Positions 42,999 through 52,025 of a DNA stretch of 63,440 nt are shown one piece after another; position 1 is the stretch's first letter; the number at the start of each line of letters is the position of its first letter. The stretch covers positions 1 to 63,440 of the forward strand of contig JAJZTW010000016.1 of the NCBI GenBank assembly GCA_021847345.1. The letters are read 5' to 3'. The notes beneath the pieces were generated by a model. The model saw only the letters and a program-made list of their open reading frames with translations. It was not told the DNA's origin and did not search any database. Source of the DNA: Pseudomonadota bacterium (GTDB lineage Bacteria; Pseudomonadota; Gammaproteobacteria; Burkholderiales; Burkholderiaceae_C). Made by a program: the position numbers and the translations under genes.

Positions 42999-44504
42999 AT
43001 GCTGATCACCGAACCCCAGGCCCCGGCGCGCGCCCGCGCGGTAGCGCCACTGCCGCAGATCGACCATTTCATCAACGGCGGCTTCGTCGCCTCGGACAGG
43101 CGCTTCGACAAGCGCTCGCCGGTCGACGGCAGCGTCATCGCGCGCGTGGCCGAGGCCTCGCGCGAACAGGTCGACGCCGCGGTGCGCGCCGCCCGCGCGG
43201 CGCTGCACGGGCCGTGGGGCGCCTTGAGCGTGGCCCAGCGCGTGGACCTGCTGTACGCGGTGGCCGACGGCATCAACCGCCGCTTCGACGACTTCCTGGC
43301 CGCCGAGGTCGCCGACACGGGCAAGCCGGTGAGCCTGGCCAGCCATGTCGACATCCCGCGCGGCGCGGCGAATTTCAAGATCTTCGCCGACGTGGTCAAG
43401 AACGTGCCCACCGAGTTCTTCGAGATGTCCACCCCCGACGGGCTGGGCGCCATCAACTACGCACTGCGCCGCCCGGTCGGCGTGGTGGGCGTGATCTGCC
43501 CGTGGAACCTGCCGCTGCTGCTGATGACCTGGAAGGTCGGCCCGGCGCTGGCCTGCGGCAACACCGTGGTGGTCAAGCCCTCGGAGGAGACGCCGCAGAC
43601 CGCCGCGCTGCTGGGCGAGGTGATGAACGCCGCCGGCGTGCCGCCGGGGGTCTATAACGTGGTGCACGGCTTCGGCCCCGGCTCGACCGGTGAATTCCTC
43701 ACCAGCCACCCCGGCGTGAGCGCCATCACCTTCACCGGCGAGACGCGTACCGGCGAGGTGATCATGAAAGCCGCCGCCACCGGCGCGCGCCCGGTGAGCC
43801 TGGAGATGGGCGGCAAGAACGCCGCCGTGGTGTTCGACGACTGCGATTTCGACGCCGCCATCGAGGGCACGCTGCGCTCGTGCTTCGCCAATTGCGGCCA
43901 GGTCTGCCTGGGCACCGAGCGGGTGTACGTGCAGCGCGGCATCTTCGAGCGCTTCCTGGGCGCCCTCAAGCGCGGCGCCGAGGGCCTGCAACTCGGGCGT
44001 CCCGAGCTGCCGACGACCACGATGGGCCCGCTGATCAGCCAGGAACATCGCGACAAGGTGCTGTCGTACTACCGCAAGGCGGCCGATCTGGGCGCCAGGG
44101 TCGTCACCGGCGGCGGGGTGCCCGAGATGCCGGCCGATCTCGCTGGCGGCGCCTGGGTGCAGCCCACGTTGTGGACCGGCCTGGGCGACGACTCGGCGAT
44201 CGCGCGCGAGGAGATCTTCGGGCCCTGCGCACTGGTCATGCCCTTCGACACCGAGGAAGAGGTGCTGCGACGGGTCAACGACAACGACTATGGACTCGCC
44301 ACCGCCATCTGGACCCGCGATCTGCAACGCGCGCACCGCGTGGCCGCCGCCATCGACGTGGGAATCGCCTGGGTCAACTCCTGGTTCCTGCGCGACCTGC
44401 GCACGCCCTTCGGCGGAGCCAAGCAGTCAGGCATCGGACGCGAGGGCGGCGTGCACTCACTGGAGTTCTACACCGAACTCAAGAACGTGTGCATCAAGTT
44501 GTGA
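42999..44504 (+). CDS. dmpC: 2-Hydroxymuconic semialdehyde dehydrogenase
   Basis: A 501-residue aldehyde dehydrogenase. Conserved parts are GVICPWNLPLLLMTWK, SLEMGGKNAAVVFDD with the general-base Glu, and the nucleophile Cys in NCGQVCLGTERVYV. It oxidises the ring-cleavage product to 4-oxalocrotonate with NAD. It starts 16 bases after the GlcG-like gene. Confidence 0.95.
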   Translation: MLITEPQAPARARAVAPLPQIDHFINGGFVASDRRFDKRSPVDGSVIARVAEASREQVDAAVRAARAALHGPWGALSVAQRVDLLYAVADGINRRFDDFLAAEVADTGKPVSLASHVDIPRGAANFKIFADVVKNVPTEFFEMSTPDGLGAINYALRRPVGVVGVICPWNLPLLLMTWKVGPALACGNTVVVKPSEETPQTAALLGEVMNAAGVPPGVYNVVHGFGPGSTGEFLTSHPGVSAITFTGETRTGEVIMKAAATGARPVSLEMGGKNAAVVFDDCDFDAAIEGTLRSCFANCGQVCLGTERVYVQRGIFERFLGALKRGAEGLQLGRPELPTTTMGPLISQEHRDKVLSYYRKAADLGARVVTGGGVPEMPADLAGGAWVQPTLWTGLGDDSAIAREEIFGPCALVMPFDTEEEVLRRVNDNDYGLATAIWTRDLQRAHRVAAAIDVGIAWVNSWFLRDLRTPFGGAKQSGIGREGGVHSLEFYTELKNVCIKL

Positions 44505-44517
44505 GGAGCCCCGGATC

Positions 44518-45396
44518 ATGAACGCATCCATCGCGGCCGAATCGGCCAACCCCGAGATCGCCCGCAGCATCGTCGCAGCGGGGATTCGTACCAACTACCA
44601 CGACGTGGGCGAAGGCCACCCGGTGCTGCTGATCCACGGCTCCGGGCCCGGCGTGTCGGCGTGGGCCAACTGGCGCCTGCTGCTGCCGGAGCTTTCGCGC
44701 CAGGCCCGCGTCATCGCCCCCGACATGGCGGGCTTCGGTTTCAGCGAGCGTCCGGCGAACCATCGCTACGACATGCCGGGCTGGGTGGCGCAGGCGGTCG
44801 GCCTGCTCGACGCGCTGGGCATCGAACGCTGCGACCTGGTGGGCAACTCCTTCGGCGGCGCGCTGGCGCTGGCGCTGGCCATCGCCCATCCGGACCGGGT
44901 ACGCCGCCTGGTGCTGATGGGCAGCGTCGGCGTGCCCTTTCCCATCACCCCGGGACTGGACGCCGTCTGGGGCTACGAGCCGTCGCTGGCGCGCATGCGC
45001 GAGTTGCTCGACATCTTCGCCTGGGACCGCTCGCTGGTGAACGACGAGCTGGCGCAACTGCGCTATGCGGCGAGCATCCGCCCCGGCTTCCAGGAGTCCT
45101 TCTCGGCCATGTTCCCGGCGCCGCGCCAGCGCTGGGTGGATGCGATGGCAAGCCGCGAGGCCGACATCCGCGCGCTGCCGCACCAGACCCTGGTGGTGCA
45201 CGGGCGCGAGGACCAGGTGATCCCGCTGTCGACCTCGCTGACCCTGGCCTCCTGGATCCCGCGCGCGCAACTGCATGTGTACGGCCAGTGCGGGCACTGG
45301 ACCCAGATCGAGCATGCGCGGCGATTCGCGCGCCTGGTCGGCGACTTCCTCGCAGAGGCAGCGGCCGACGAGCCGCTGGCGCTGGACAAGGCCTGA
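44518..45396 (+). CDS. dmpD: 2-Hydroxymuconic semialdehyde hydrolase
   Basis: A 292-residue alpha/beta hydrolase. HGSGPGVSAWANW forms the oxyanion region and the nucleophile Ser is in GNSFGG. The acid Asp is in HGREDQVIP and the His in GQCGHWTQIEH. It hydrolyses the semialdehyde to 2-hydroxypent-2,4-dienoate and formate, the branch required for ketonic products of methylated catechols. Confidence 0.95.
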   Translation: MNASIAAESANPEIARSIVAAGIRTNYHDVGEGHPVLLIHGSGPGVSAWANWRLLLPELSRQARVIAPDMAGFGFSERPANHRYDMPGWVAQAVGLLDALGIERCDLVGNSFGGALALALAIAHPDRVRRLVLMGSVGVPFPITPGLDAVWGYEPSLARMRELLDIFAWDRSLVNDELAQLRYAASIRPGFQESFSAMFPAPRQRWVDAMASREADIRALPHQTLVVHGREDQVIPLSTSLTLASWIPRAQLHVYGQCGHWTQIEHARRFARLVGDFLAEAAADEPLALDKA

Positions 45397-45399
45397 ACC

Positions 45400-46182
45400 A
45401 TGCAAAGCCAAATCATCGATTCACTGGGCGACGAACTGTTCGAGGCGCTGCGCGCGGGCCGCGTGGTCGAGCCGCTGAGCACGCGCCACTCCGACATGAG
45501 CATCGAGCACGCCTATGCCGTGCAGCAGCGCATGATCGCACGCCGCCTGGCCGACGGAGAGACCGTGGTGGGCAAGAAGATCGGCGTGACCTCGAAGGCG
45601 GTGATGGACATGCTGGGCGTGTACCAGCCCGACTTCGGCTGGCTGTTGTCGGGCATGGTGTTCGACGACGGCTGCACCATCGAGCGCGCCAGCCTGATCC
45701 AGCCCAAGGCCGAAGGCGAGATCGCCTTCGTGCTCAAGCGCAGGCTGCAGGGCCCCGGCGTGACGGCGCCCGAGGTGCTGGCGGCCACCGAATGCGTGAT
45801 GCCCTGCTTCGAGATCGTCGACTCGCGAATCCGCGACTGGAAGATCCGCATCCAGGACACGGTGGCCGACAACGCATCGTGCGGGGTGTTCGTGCTCGGC
45901 GACCGTGCGGTCAGTCCTCGCCAGGTCGACCTGTATGCCTGCGGCATGGTGCTGGAGAAAAACGGCGAGGTGTTCGCAACAGGCGCCGGCGCCGCCGCGC
46001 TGGGCTCGCCGCTGCACGCGGTGGCCTGGCTGGCCAACACCCTGGGCGCCCTGGGCATCGCGCTGGAGCCCGGCGAGGTGATCCTGTCCGGGGCGCTGGC
46101 GGCGATGGCGCCGATCGCCGCCGGCGACCAGTTCCGCGTCAGCATCGGCGGACTCGGCTCCTGCGCCGTGCGCTTCGCCTGA
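45400..46182 (+). CDS. dmpE: 2-Oxopent-4-enoate hydratase
   Basis: A 260-residue member of the hydratase/decarboxylase family. Features are GKKIGVTSKAVMDMLGVYQPD, PKAEGEIAFVLKR and IVDSRIRDWKIRIQDTVADN. It hydrates the dienoate to 4-hydroxy-2-oxovalerate. It begins three bases after dmpD and is a paralogue of dmpH. Confidence 0.94.
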   Translation: MQSQIIDSLGDELFEALRAGRVVEPLSTRHSDMSIEHAYAVQQRMIARRLADGETVVGKKIGVTSKAVMDMLGVYQPDFGWLLSGMVFDDGCTIERASLIQPKAEGEIAFVLKRRLQGPGVTAPEVLAATECVMPCFEIVDSRIRDWKIRIQDTVADNASCGVFVLGDRAVSPRQVDLYACGMVLEKNGEVFATGAGAAALGSPLHAVAWLANTLGALGIALEPGEVILSGALAAMAPIAAGDQFRVSIGGLGSCAVRFA

Positions 46183-46192
46183 GGAACCGGCC

Positions 46193-46987
46193 ATGGACCT
46201 GCAACTAAGGGGCAAGCGCGCACTGGTCAGCGGATCGACCGCCGGAATCGGTCGCGCGATCGCCGCGATCCTGGCCGCCGAAGGCGCCGAGGTGCTGATC
46301 AACGGGCGCTCGCGCGAACGCGTCGACGCCACGATATCGGCCCTGCGCGCCGAGCTGGGCGCACAGGCGCGGCTGCTGGCGGCGCCCGCCGACCTGGGAA
46401 GCGCCGAGGGCTGCGCCAAGCTGCTGGCCGCGCACCCCGACCTCGACATCCTGGTCAACAACCTGGGCATCTTCGAGCCCAAGGCCTTCGAGGCCATCCC
46501 GGACGCCGACTGGATGCGCATGTTCGAGGTCAACGTGATGAGCGGCGTTCGGTTGTCGCGCCACTACCTGCCGCGCATGAAGACCGCCGGCTGGGGGCGC
46601 ATCGTGTTCATCTCCAGCGAGTCGGGGCTGTGCCCGCCGGCCGAGATGGTGCATTACGGCATGAGCAAGACGGCGCAGATCGCGGTGGCGCGCGGCATGG
46701 CCGAGACCACCACCGCAAGCGGCGTGACGGTCAACAGCGTGCTTCCCGGGCCCACCGGCACCGAGGGCGTGGGCGAGTTCTTCACGCGCCTGGCCGAGCA
46801 GGCCGGAGTGTCGCGCGAGGACTTCGTCGAGCGCTTTTTCCGCGAGGCGCGGCCGACGTCGATCAACCGGCGTCTGGCCGACCCCGTCGAGGTCGCCGCG
46901 GTGGTGGCCTTCGTGTGCAGCCCGCTGGCCAGCGCCATCAACGGCGCCGCGGTGCGCGCCGAAGGCGGCGTCGTGCGCTGCATCTGA
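46193..46987 (+). CDS. SDR-family oxidoreductase inserted in the meta operon
   Basis: A 264-residue classical SDR. SGSTAGIGRAIA is the NAD(P)-binding motif, NNLG replaces NNAG, and the catalytic Ser/Tyr/Lys are in ISSESG and YGMSK. It lies between dmpE and dmpF in the same direction with an ~10-base gap before it. The canonical dmp order has no gene here. It might act on a dihydrodiol, hydroxy-acid or aldehyde side product; the substrate is unknown. Confidence 0.9.
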   Translation: MDLQLRGKRALVSGSTAGIGRAIAAILAAEGAEVLINGRSRERVDATISALRAELGAQARLLAAPADLGSAEGCAKLLAAHPDLDILVNNLGIFEPKAFEAIPDADWMRMFEVNVMSGVRLSRHYLPRMKTAGWGRIVFISSESGLCPPAEMVHYGMSKTAQIAVARGMAETTTASGVTVNSVLPGPTGTEGVGEFFTRLAEQAGVSREDFVERFFREARPTSINRRLADPVEVAAVVAFVCSPLASAINGAAVRAEGGVVRCI

Positions 46988-47029
46988 GGCGGCCTCCCCT
47001 TTTCCATGTTCCCTGCAAAGGAAGACATC

Positions 47030-47950
47030 ATGAGCAAGAAAATCCGCTGCGCCCTCATCGGGCCCGGCAACATCGGCACCGACCTGCTGGCCAAGCTGAT
47101 GCGCAGCCCGGTGCTCGAGCCGGTGTGGATGGTCGGCATCGACCCCGAATCCGACGGACTGAAGAAGGCGCGAGAGCTGGGCCTGAAGACCACCTCCGAC
47201 GGCGTCGACGGACTGCTGCCGCATGTGCTGGCGGACGACATCCAGATCGCCTTCGACGCCACCAGCGCCTACGTGCACAAGGCCAACTCCGACAAGCTCA
47301 ACGCACTCGGCGTGATGATGATCGACCTCACGCCGGCGGCGATCGGCCCGTATTGCGTGCCGCCGGTGAACCTGGCCGAGCACATCGGCCGGCGGGAGAT
47401 GAACGTGAACATGGTCACCTGCGGCGGCCAGGCCACGATCCCGATGGTGTATGCGGTGTCGCGCGTGCAGCCGGTGGGCTACGCCGAGATCGTCGCCACC
47501 GTGTCGTCGCGCTCGGCCGGGCCCGGCACGCGCAAGAACATCGACGAGTTCACCCGCACCACTTCGGGCGCGGTGGCCAAGGTGGGCGGAGCGCGCGAGG
47601 GCAAGGCCATCATCATCATCAACCCGGCCGATCCGCCGCTGATCATGCGCGACACCGTGCACTGCCTGACCGACGGCGAGCCCGACCAGGCGGCCATCCG
47701 CGAGTCGGTACGGCGCATGGTGGCCGAGGTCAACAAGTACGTGCCGGGCTACCGCGTGGTCAACGGCCCGGTGTTCGACGGCAAGCGGGTGTCGATCTAC
47801 CTGGAGGTCGAAGGCCTGGGCGACTACCTGCCCAGGTACGCCGGCAACCTCGACATCATGACCGCGGCGGCTGCGCGCACCGCCGAGATGTTCGCCGAGG
47901 AACTGCTGGCCGGGCGCATCACGCTGGAGCCTGCGGCCGTGGCCGCCTGA
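47030..47950 (+). CDS. dmpF: Acetaldehyde dehydrogenase (acylating)
   Basis: This codes for 306 residues from ATG at 47030, chosen because AAAGGA lies upstream and the NAD motif [12 protein letters not shown] follows. A start eight codons earlier is possible. The catalytic Cys is in [10 protein letters not shown]. It converts acetaldehyde, CoA and NAD to acetyl-CoA and works in a channelled complex with DmpG. Confidence 0.96.
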   Translation: MSKKIRCALIGPGNIGTDLLAKLMRSPVLEPVWMVGIDPESDGLKKARELGLKTTSDGVDGLLPHVLADDIQIAFDATSAYVHKANSDKLNALGVMMIDLTPAAIGPYCVPPVNLAEHIGRREMNVNMVTCGGQATIPMVYAVSRVQPVGYAEIVATVSSRSAGPGTRKNIDEFTRTTSGAVAKVGGAREGKAIIIINPADPPLIMRDTVHCLTDGEPDQAAIRESVRRMVAEVNKYVPGYRVVNGPVFDGKRVSIYLEVEGLGDYLPRYAGNLDIMTAAAARTAEMFAEELLAGRITLEPAAVAA

Positions 47951-47986
47951 ATTCTTCCGACACCCCTCATTGCCAAGGAACCCATC

Positions 47987-49033
47987 ATGGAACTCAAGGG
48001 CCCGAACATCACGCTGCACGACATGACCCTGCGCGACGGCATGCACCCCAAGCGCCACCAGATCACGCTGGAGCAGATGCGTCAGGTCGCCCGCGCGCTG
48101 GACGAAGCCGGCATGCCGCTGGTCGAGGTCACGCACGGCGACGGCCTCGGCGGCGCGTCGGTGAACTACGGCTTCCCGGCCCACAGCGACCGCGAATACC
48201 TCGAGGCGGTGGTGCCGCTGATGAAGCGCAGCAAGGTCTCGGCGCTGCTGCTGCCGGGCATCGGTACCGTCGATCACCTGAAGATGGCCCACGAACTGGG
48301 CGTGCACACCATCCGGGTAGCCACGCACTGCACCGAGGCCGACGTGTCGGAGCAGCACATCACCCAGGCGCGCAAGCTGGACATGGACACCGTGGGATTC
48401 CTGATGATGGCCCACATGAACAGCCCCGAGGGCCTGGTGAAGCAGGCGCGGCTGATGGAAGGCTACGGCGCCAACTGCATCTACGTCACCGACTCGGCCG
48501 GCTACATGCTTCCCGACGACGTCACCGCGCGCATCTCTGCGGTGCGCGCGGCGCTCAAGCCCGAGACCGAACTGGGCTTCCACGGGCACCACAACCTGGC
48601 GATGGGCGTGGCCAACTCGCTGGCAGCCATCGCCGCCGGGGCCAACCGCATCGACGCCGCCTGCGCCGGGCTGGGCGCCGGCGCCGGCAACACGCCGATG
48701 GAAGTGCTGGTGGCAGTGCTCGACCGCATGGGCGTGCGCACCGGCGTCGACGTTTGGAAGATCCAGGACGTGGCCGAGGACCTGGTGGTTCCGCTGATGG
48801 ACTTCCCGATCCGCATCGACCGCGACGCGCTGACCCTGGGCTACGCCGGGGTCTACGGCTCGTTCCTGCTGTTCGCCAAGCGGGCCGAGGCGAAGTACGG
48901 CGTGCCGGCGCGCGACATCCTGGTCGAGCTGGGACGCCGCGGCATGGTCGGCGGCCAGGAGGACATGATCGAGGACACCGCGCTGACCCTGCAGCGCCAG
49001 CGCGCACAGGCCGCAAGCCGGGAGGCAGCATGA
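47987..49033 (+). CDS. dmpG: 4-Hydroxy-2-oxovalerate aldolase
   Basis: A 348-residue HMGL-like metal-dependent aldolase. Features are [14 protein letters not shown] near the start, [20 protein letters not shown] and the metal-binding [15 protein letters not shown]. It splits 4-hydroxy-2-oxovalerate to pyruvate and acetaldehyde, which passes to DmpF. Its stop overlaps the dmpH start (ATGA). Confidence 0.97.
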   Translation: MELKGPNITLHDMTLRDGMHPKRHQITLEQMRQVARALDEAGMPLVEVTHGDGLGGASVNYGFPAHSDREYLEAVVPLMKRSKVSALLLPGIGTVDHLKMAHELGVHTIRVATHCTEADVSEQHITQARKLDMDTVGFLMMAHMNSPEGLVKQARLMEGYGANCIYVTDSAGYMLPDDVTARISAVRAALKPETELGFHGHHNLAMGVANSLAAIAAGANRIDAACAGLGAGAGNTPMEVLVAVLDRMGVRTGVDVWKIQDVAEDLVVPLMDFPIRIDRDALTLGYAGVYGSFLLFAKRAEAKYGVPARDILVELGRRGMVGGQEDMIEDTALTLQRQRAQAASREAA

Positions 49034-49818
49034 GCCTGGCACATTCCACCGTCGCCGCGCTGGCGCAGCGCCTCGACGAGTGCGCGCTGCGGGCTCGCGA
49101 CACGACCAAGATCACCGACGAGCACCCGGACATGGACTGGGACGACGCCTACGGCGTGCAGGATGCGCTGCGCGCGCGCCAGCTGGCGCGCGGCGCGCGC
49201 CTGGTCGGCTACAAGGCCGGGCTGACCTCGTTCGCCAAGATGCGCCAGATGGGCGTGGACTCACCGGTGTTCGGCTACCTGCTCGACGCCCATGCGCTGA
49301 GCGACGGCGGGGACTGCAAGGTGAGCGAGCTGATCCACCCCAAGGTGGAGCCCGAGATCGTCTTCGTGCTCGGACGCGAACTCAAGGGCCCCGGCTGCCA
49401 CATCGGCGCGGTGCTCGCCGCGACAGACTTCGTGCTCGCCGGCATCGAGGTCATCGACAGCCGCTACCGCGACTTCAAGTTCGACCTGAAAAGCGTCATC
49501 GCCGACAACACCTCGGCGGCTCGTTTCGTGGTTGGCGGCCAGGCGATGCCGGTGATGGGAGCGGACCTGCGCACCACCGGCGTGGTGCTGGAGAAGAACG
49601 GGCGCCCGGTGGCCTTCGGCGCCGGCGCCGCGGTGCTCGGGCATCCGGCCACCGCGGTGGCGATGCTGGCCAATCACCTGGGCGCGCGCGGCGAGTCGCT
49701 GCCGGCAGGCAGCGTCGTGCTGTCGGGCGGCATCACCGAGGCGGTGGCGGTGGGCGCCGGCGACCACGTCAGCCTGCGCGTGCAGGGCGCCGGCTCGACC
49801 TCGCTGTGCTTTGTGTGA
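49030..49818 (+). CDS. dmpH: 4-Oxalocrotonate decarboxylase
   Basis: This codes for 262 residues from ATG at 49030, with GGAGG upstream. Family segments are [37 protein letters not shown] and [19 protein letters not shown]. It decarboxylates 2-oxohex-3-enedioate to 2-hydroxypent-2,4-dienoate, and in known systems forms a complex with the DmpE hydratase. Confidence 0.95.
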   Translation: MSLAHSTVAALAQRLDECALRARDTTKITDEHPDMDWDDAYGVQDALRARQLARGARLVGYKAGLTSFAKMRQMGVDSPVFGYLLDAHALSDGGDCKVSELIHPKVEPEIVFVLGRELKGPGCHIGAVLAATDFVLAGIEVIDSRYRDFKFDLKSVIADNTSAARFVVGGQAMPVMGADLRTTGVVLEKNGRPVAFGAGAAVLGHPATAVAMLANHLGARGESLPAGSVVLSGGITEAVAVGAGDHVSLRVQGAGSTSLCFV

Positions 49819-49835
49819 ATCCGACGGAGCCCGCC

Positions 49836-50027
49836 ATGCCCATTGCCCATCTCTACATCCTCGAAGGCCGCGACGACGAGCGCAAGGAGCGCCTGATCGC
49901 AGAGGTCACCGAGGCCATCCACCGCGCCATCGACGCGCCGGTGGAGTCGATCCGCGTGCTGCTGGTCGAGATGCCCAAGCAGCACTTCGGCATCGCCGGG
50001 CAGAGCGCCAAAAAGCGCGGACGCTGA
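49836..50027 (+). CDS. dmpI: 4-Oxalocrotonate tautomerase
   Basis: A 63-residue tautomerase with the catalytic Pro right after the initiator Met (MPIAHLYILEGR), and Arg residues in DERKERLI. It isomerises 4-oxalocrotonate for the decarboxylase. It is the last gene of the operon and ends 36 bases before a convergent response regulator gene. Confidence 0.95.
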   Translation: MPIAHLYILEGRDDERKERLIAEVTEAIHRAIDAPVESIRVLLVEMPKQHFGIAGQSAKKRGR

Positions 50028-50063
50028 AACCCGGGAGTCCGGGGGCCAGGGGGGCCGCCCGCA

Positions 50064-50753
50064 TCACTCGCGGCCCTCCATCCACTGCATGGCGCTGCGC
50101 GTGAGATCGCTGCCGTTTTGCAGATTGAGCTTTTTCTTGATCTTCTCGCGGTGGGTTTCCACGGTCTTGACGCTGAGGTGGATCTGCGCCGCGATCTGCG
50201 ACGGCTTGAGACCGCGCCCGATGAGTTCGAACACCGCGAGTTCGCGCGGTGTCAGGCGCGCCATGGCTTCACCCGCCGGAGTCACTTCCGCGCTGTCGCC
50301 CACGTGGTGCTCGCTCATCGCGCGGCTAAGCCATACGCGCCCGGCGAGGCATTCGCGAACCGCCTCGACGACATGCCGCCCCGCCTGCTCCTTGCCCACG
50401 TAGCCGCAGGCTCCGGCGTCGAGCGCACGCATCGCGAACAGGCGCTCGTCGTGCATCGAGCACACCAGCACGCGCAGGTCCTGATGCTGCGCCTGCAGGC
50501 GCTTGATGAGTTCCAGTCCGTTGCCGTCACCCAGTGACAAGTCGGTGACCACGAGGTCGGGGCGCAGCCTGCGCACGGCTGCCACCGCCTCGGCCAGCGA
50601 ACCGGCCTCGCCGCAGACCTGCAGGTCCGGCTCGGCGTCGAGCAGGCCGCGCAAGCCCATGCGCACCAGCGGATGGTCGTCGACGATCAGGATGCGCCGA
50701 GCGCCGGGACTCGCGGCGCCGGCCTGCGGGGATGCTTGCTGGGCCATGGTCAT
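50064..50753 (-). CDS. NarL/FixJ-type response regulator
   Basis: A 229-residue protein from ATG at 50751-50753; an ATG two codons later is equally possible. The receiver domain has Asp25-Asp26, phosphoacceptor Asp71 (VVTDLSLGDG) and Lys in GYVGKEQ. The LuxR-type HTH contains LTPRELAVFELIGRGLKPSQIA and VKTVETHREKIKKKL. No histidine kinase gene adjoins it, so it is an orphan here. It is convergent with dmpI and downstream of the fnr-like gene on the same strand. Confidence 0.93.
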   Translation of the reverse strand: MTMAQQASPQAGAASPGARRILIVDDHPLVRMGLRGLLDAEPDLQVCGEAGSLAEAVAAVRRLRPDLVVTDLSLGDGNGLELIKRLQAQHQDLRVLVCSMHDERLFAMRALDAGACGYVGKEQAGRHVVEAVRECLAGRVWLSRAMSEHHVGDSAEVTPAGEAMARLTPRELAVFELIGRGLKPSQIAAQIHLSVKTVETHREKIKKKLNLQNGSDLTRSAMQWMEGRE

Positions 50754-50844
50754 GCAGCGGGCTCCGGCGCCATCGCCGGCCGCGTACCACAGCGCAAGAT
50801 AGCCCAGGCACGGAGAATTGCAAGGAACGCCACCAGTGCCAGCG

Positions 50845-51720
50845 TCAGCCCGCGGCCAGCGCAGGATCGGCCCGCTGCGCTCGCGCGAGTCGCGGCAACG
50901 GCTGCAAGGCGCTTCGGCCCCCCGGTTGCGAGGCCGTGGCGACGGGCGACGGGCCGGCGTGCACGGCCGCACCGGCGGCATCGAGCAATTCGGCCAGCGC
51001 CTGTCGATCGCGGATGCGCACTCGGCGCCGCGCCAGTTCGATCAGTCCGGCACGGTGCAACTCGGTGAACACCCGACTGACCGTCTCCAGGCGAAAACCG
51101 AGATAGTCCCCGATATCCTCGCGGCTCATGCGCAAGGTGAATTCGTCGGCGGCCAGACCGCGCTGCGAGGCGCGCTGGGCAATGTCGAGCAGGAAGCGCA
51201 CCAGGCGCTCGCGCACATGCATGCTGCCGAGCGAGAACTGCTGGCCCTGCGCATGCACCAGCGCCTGCGCCATGGCGCGGCACAGGTAGCGCTGCAGCGC
51301 GGGAACGCGTGCGGCAAGGTCTTCCAGCCCGGGCAGGTCGACCTCGCAGACCTGCGAGTGCTCCAGCGCAACCACGTCGGCGCGGTACACGCCCGACAGG
51401 CCCTCCAGCCCCAGCCAGTCGCCGGCCTCGTGGAAGCCGACGATTCGCTGGCGCCCGTCGGCCACCCCGACCAGGGACTTGAAGGCGCCGTTGTGCACGA
51501 TGAATACACCGAGCGCGGCCTGCCCCGCCTGCACCAGACGCGTGCCCTTGGCCACACGCTGGGGCGCTCCCAGCACCTGGCGCAGCAGCACCGGCGCCTG
51601 CTCGCCGACCACCGCGGGAAGGCAGTTGCGACGATGGAAGCACATGGCGCAGGCGTCGCCCGCCGAGGCCTGCGCGCCCGCCGCGGGGCGCAGATGCCGT
51701 ACCGCGCAGGGGGCATTCAT
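50845..51720 (-). CDS. fnr: FNR-type oxygen-sensing regulator
   Basis: This codes for 291 residues from ATG at 51718-51720. N-terminal Cys24-x2-Cys27-x5-Cys33 has the same spacing as the [4Fe-4S] cysteines of E. coli FNR. The fourth cysteine is present in the sensor domain (SQVCEVDLP). The DNA-recognition helix has ETVSRVF, which reads TTGAT half-sites. It should bind DNA only under low oxygen. A low-complexity C-terminal extension of about 45 residues is unusual. Confidence 0.93.
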   Translation of the reverse strand: MNAPCAVRHLRPAAGAQASAGDACAMCFHRRNCLPAVVGEQAPVLLRQVLGAPQRVAKGTRLVQAGQAALGVFIVHNGAFKSLVGVADGRQRIVGFHEAGDWLGLEGLSGVYRADVVALEHSQVCEVDLPGLEDLAARVPALQRYLCRAMAQALVHAQGQQFSLGSMHVRERLVRFLLDIAQRASQRGLAADEFTLRMSREDIGDYLGFRLETVSRVFTELHRAGLIELARRRVRIRDRQALAELLDAAGAAVHAGPSPVATASQPGGRSALQPLPRLARAQRADPALAAG

Positions 51721-52025
51721 GGCCGCGCTCCAGCGGCGGTCGCCGCCGCCTGGACGGGCGCCTGGCGCGCGCCCCGGATGAGCCGTTGGAGTGGTTTCAT
51801 GGTGGCCTCCGCCATGCTGGAAGATCCCGAGTCGAACCGCGCGGGCGCACCAGGCACGTGCGCCGCCACCACGTTCCGACACGCTATGGAATCCATCCTA
51901 GTAACAAAAGGAAACCTGCTCCATCAGGGATCCACCGATATACCGCCCGGGGTTTGTCGCGATTCCGGGGGTTTCGCGTCCGCGCGCCGACCGGACCCGG
52001 GTAGCGCGCGCTATGCTGGCGGCCC
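51721..52025. promoter_or_regulatory. Divergent intergenic region between fnr and the MFS gene
   Basis: About 305 bases without a supported gene, holding the promoters of two divergent genes. TATGCT at 52012-52017 is a possible -10 for the MFS gene but no convincing -35 was found. The more A/T-rich segment 51895-51950 is the likeliest place for the fnr promoter. No TTGAT-N4-ATCAA site was recognised. Confidence 0.35.

Noticed and set aside
46205-49042. 945-codon open frame opposite dmpF-dmpH
   Set aside because: Shadow of well-supported genes on the plus strand; composition is typical of antisense GC-rich frames.
51721-52025. FNR box in the fnr-MFS intergenic region
   Set aside because: No TTGAT-N4-ATCAA-like sequence could be found.
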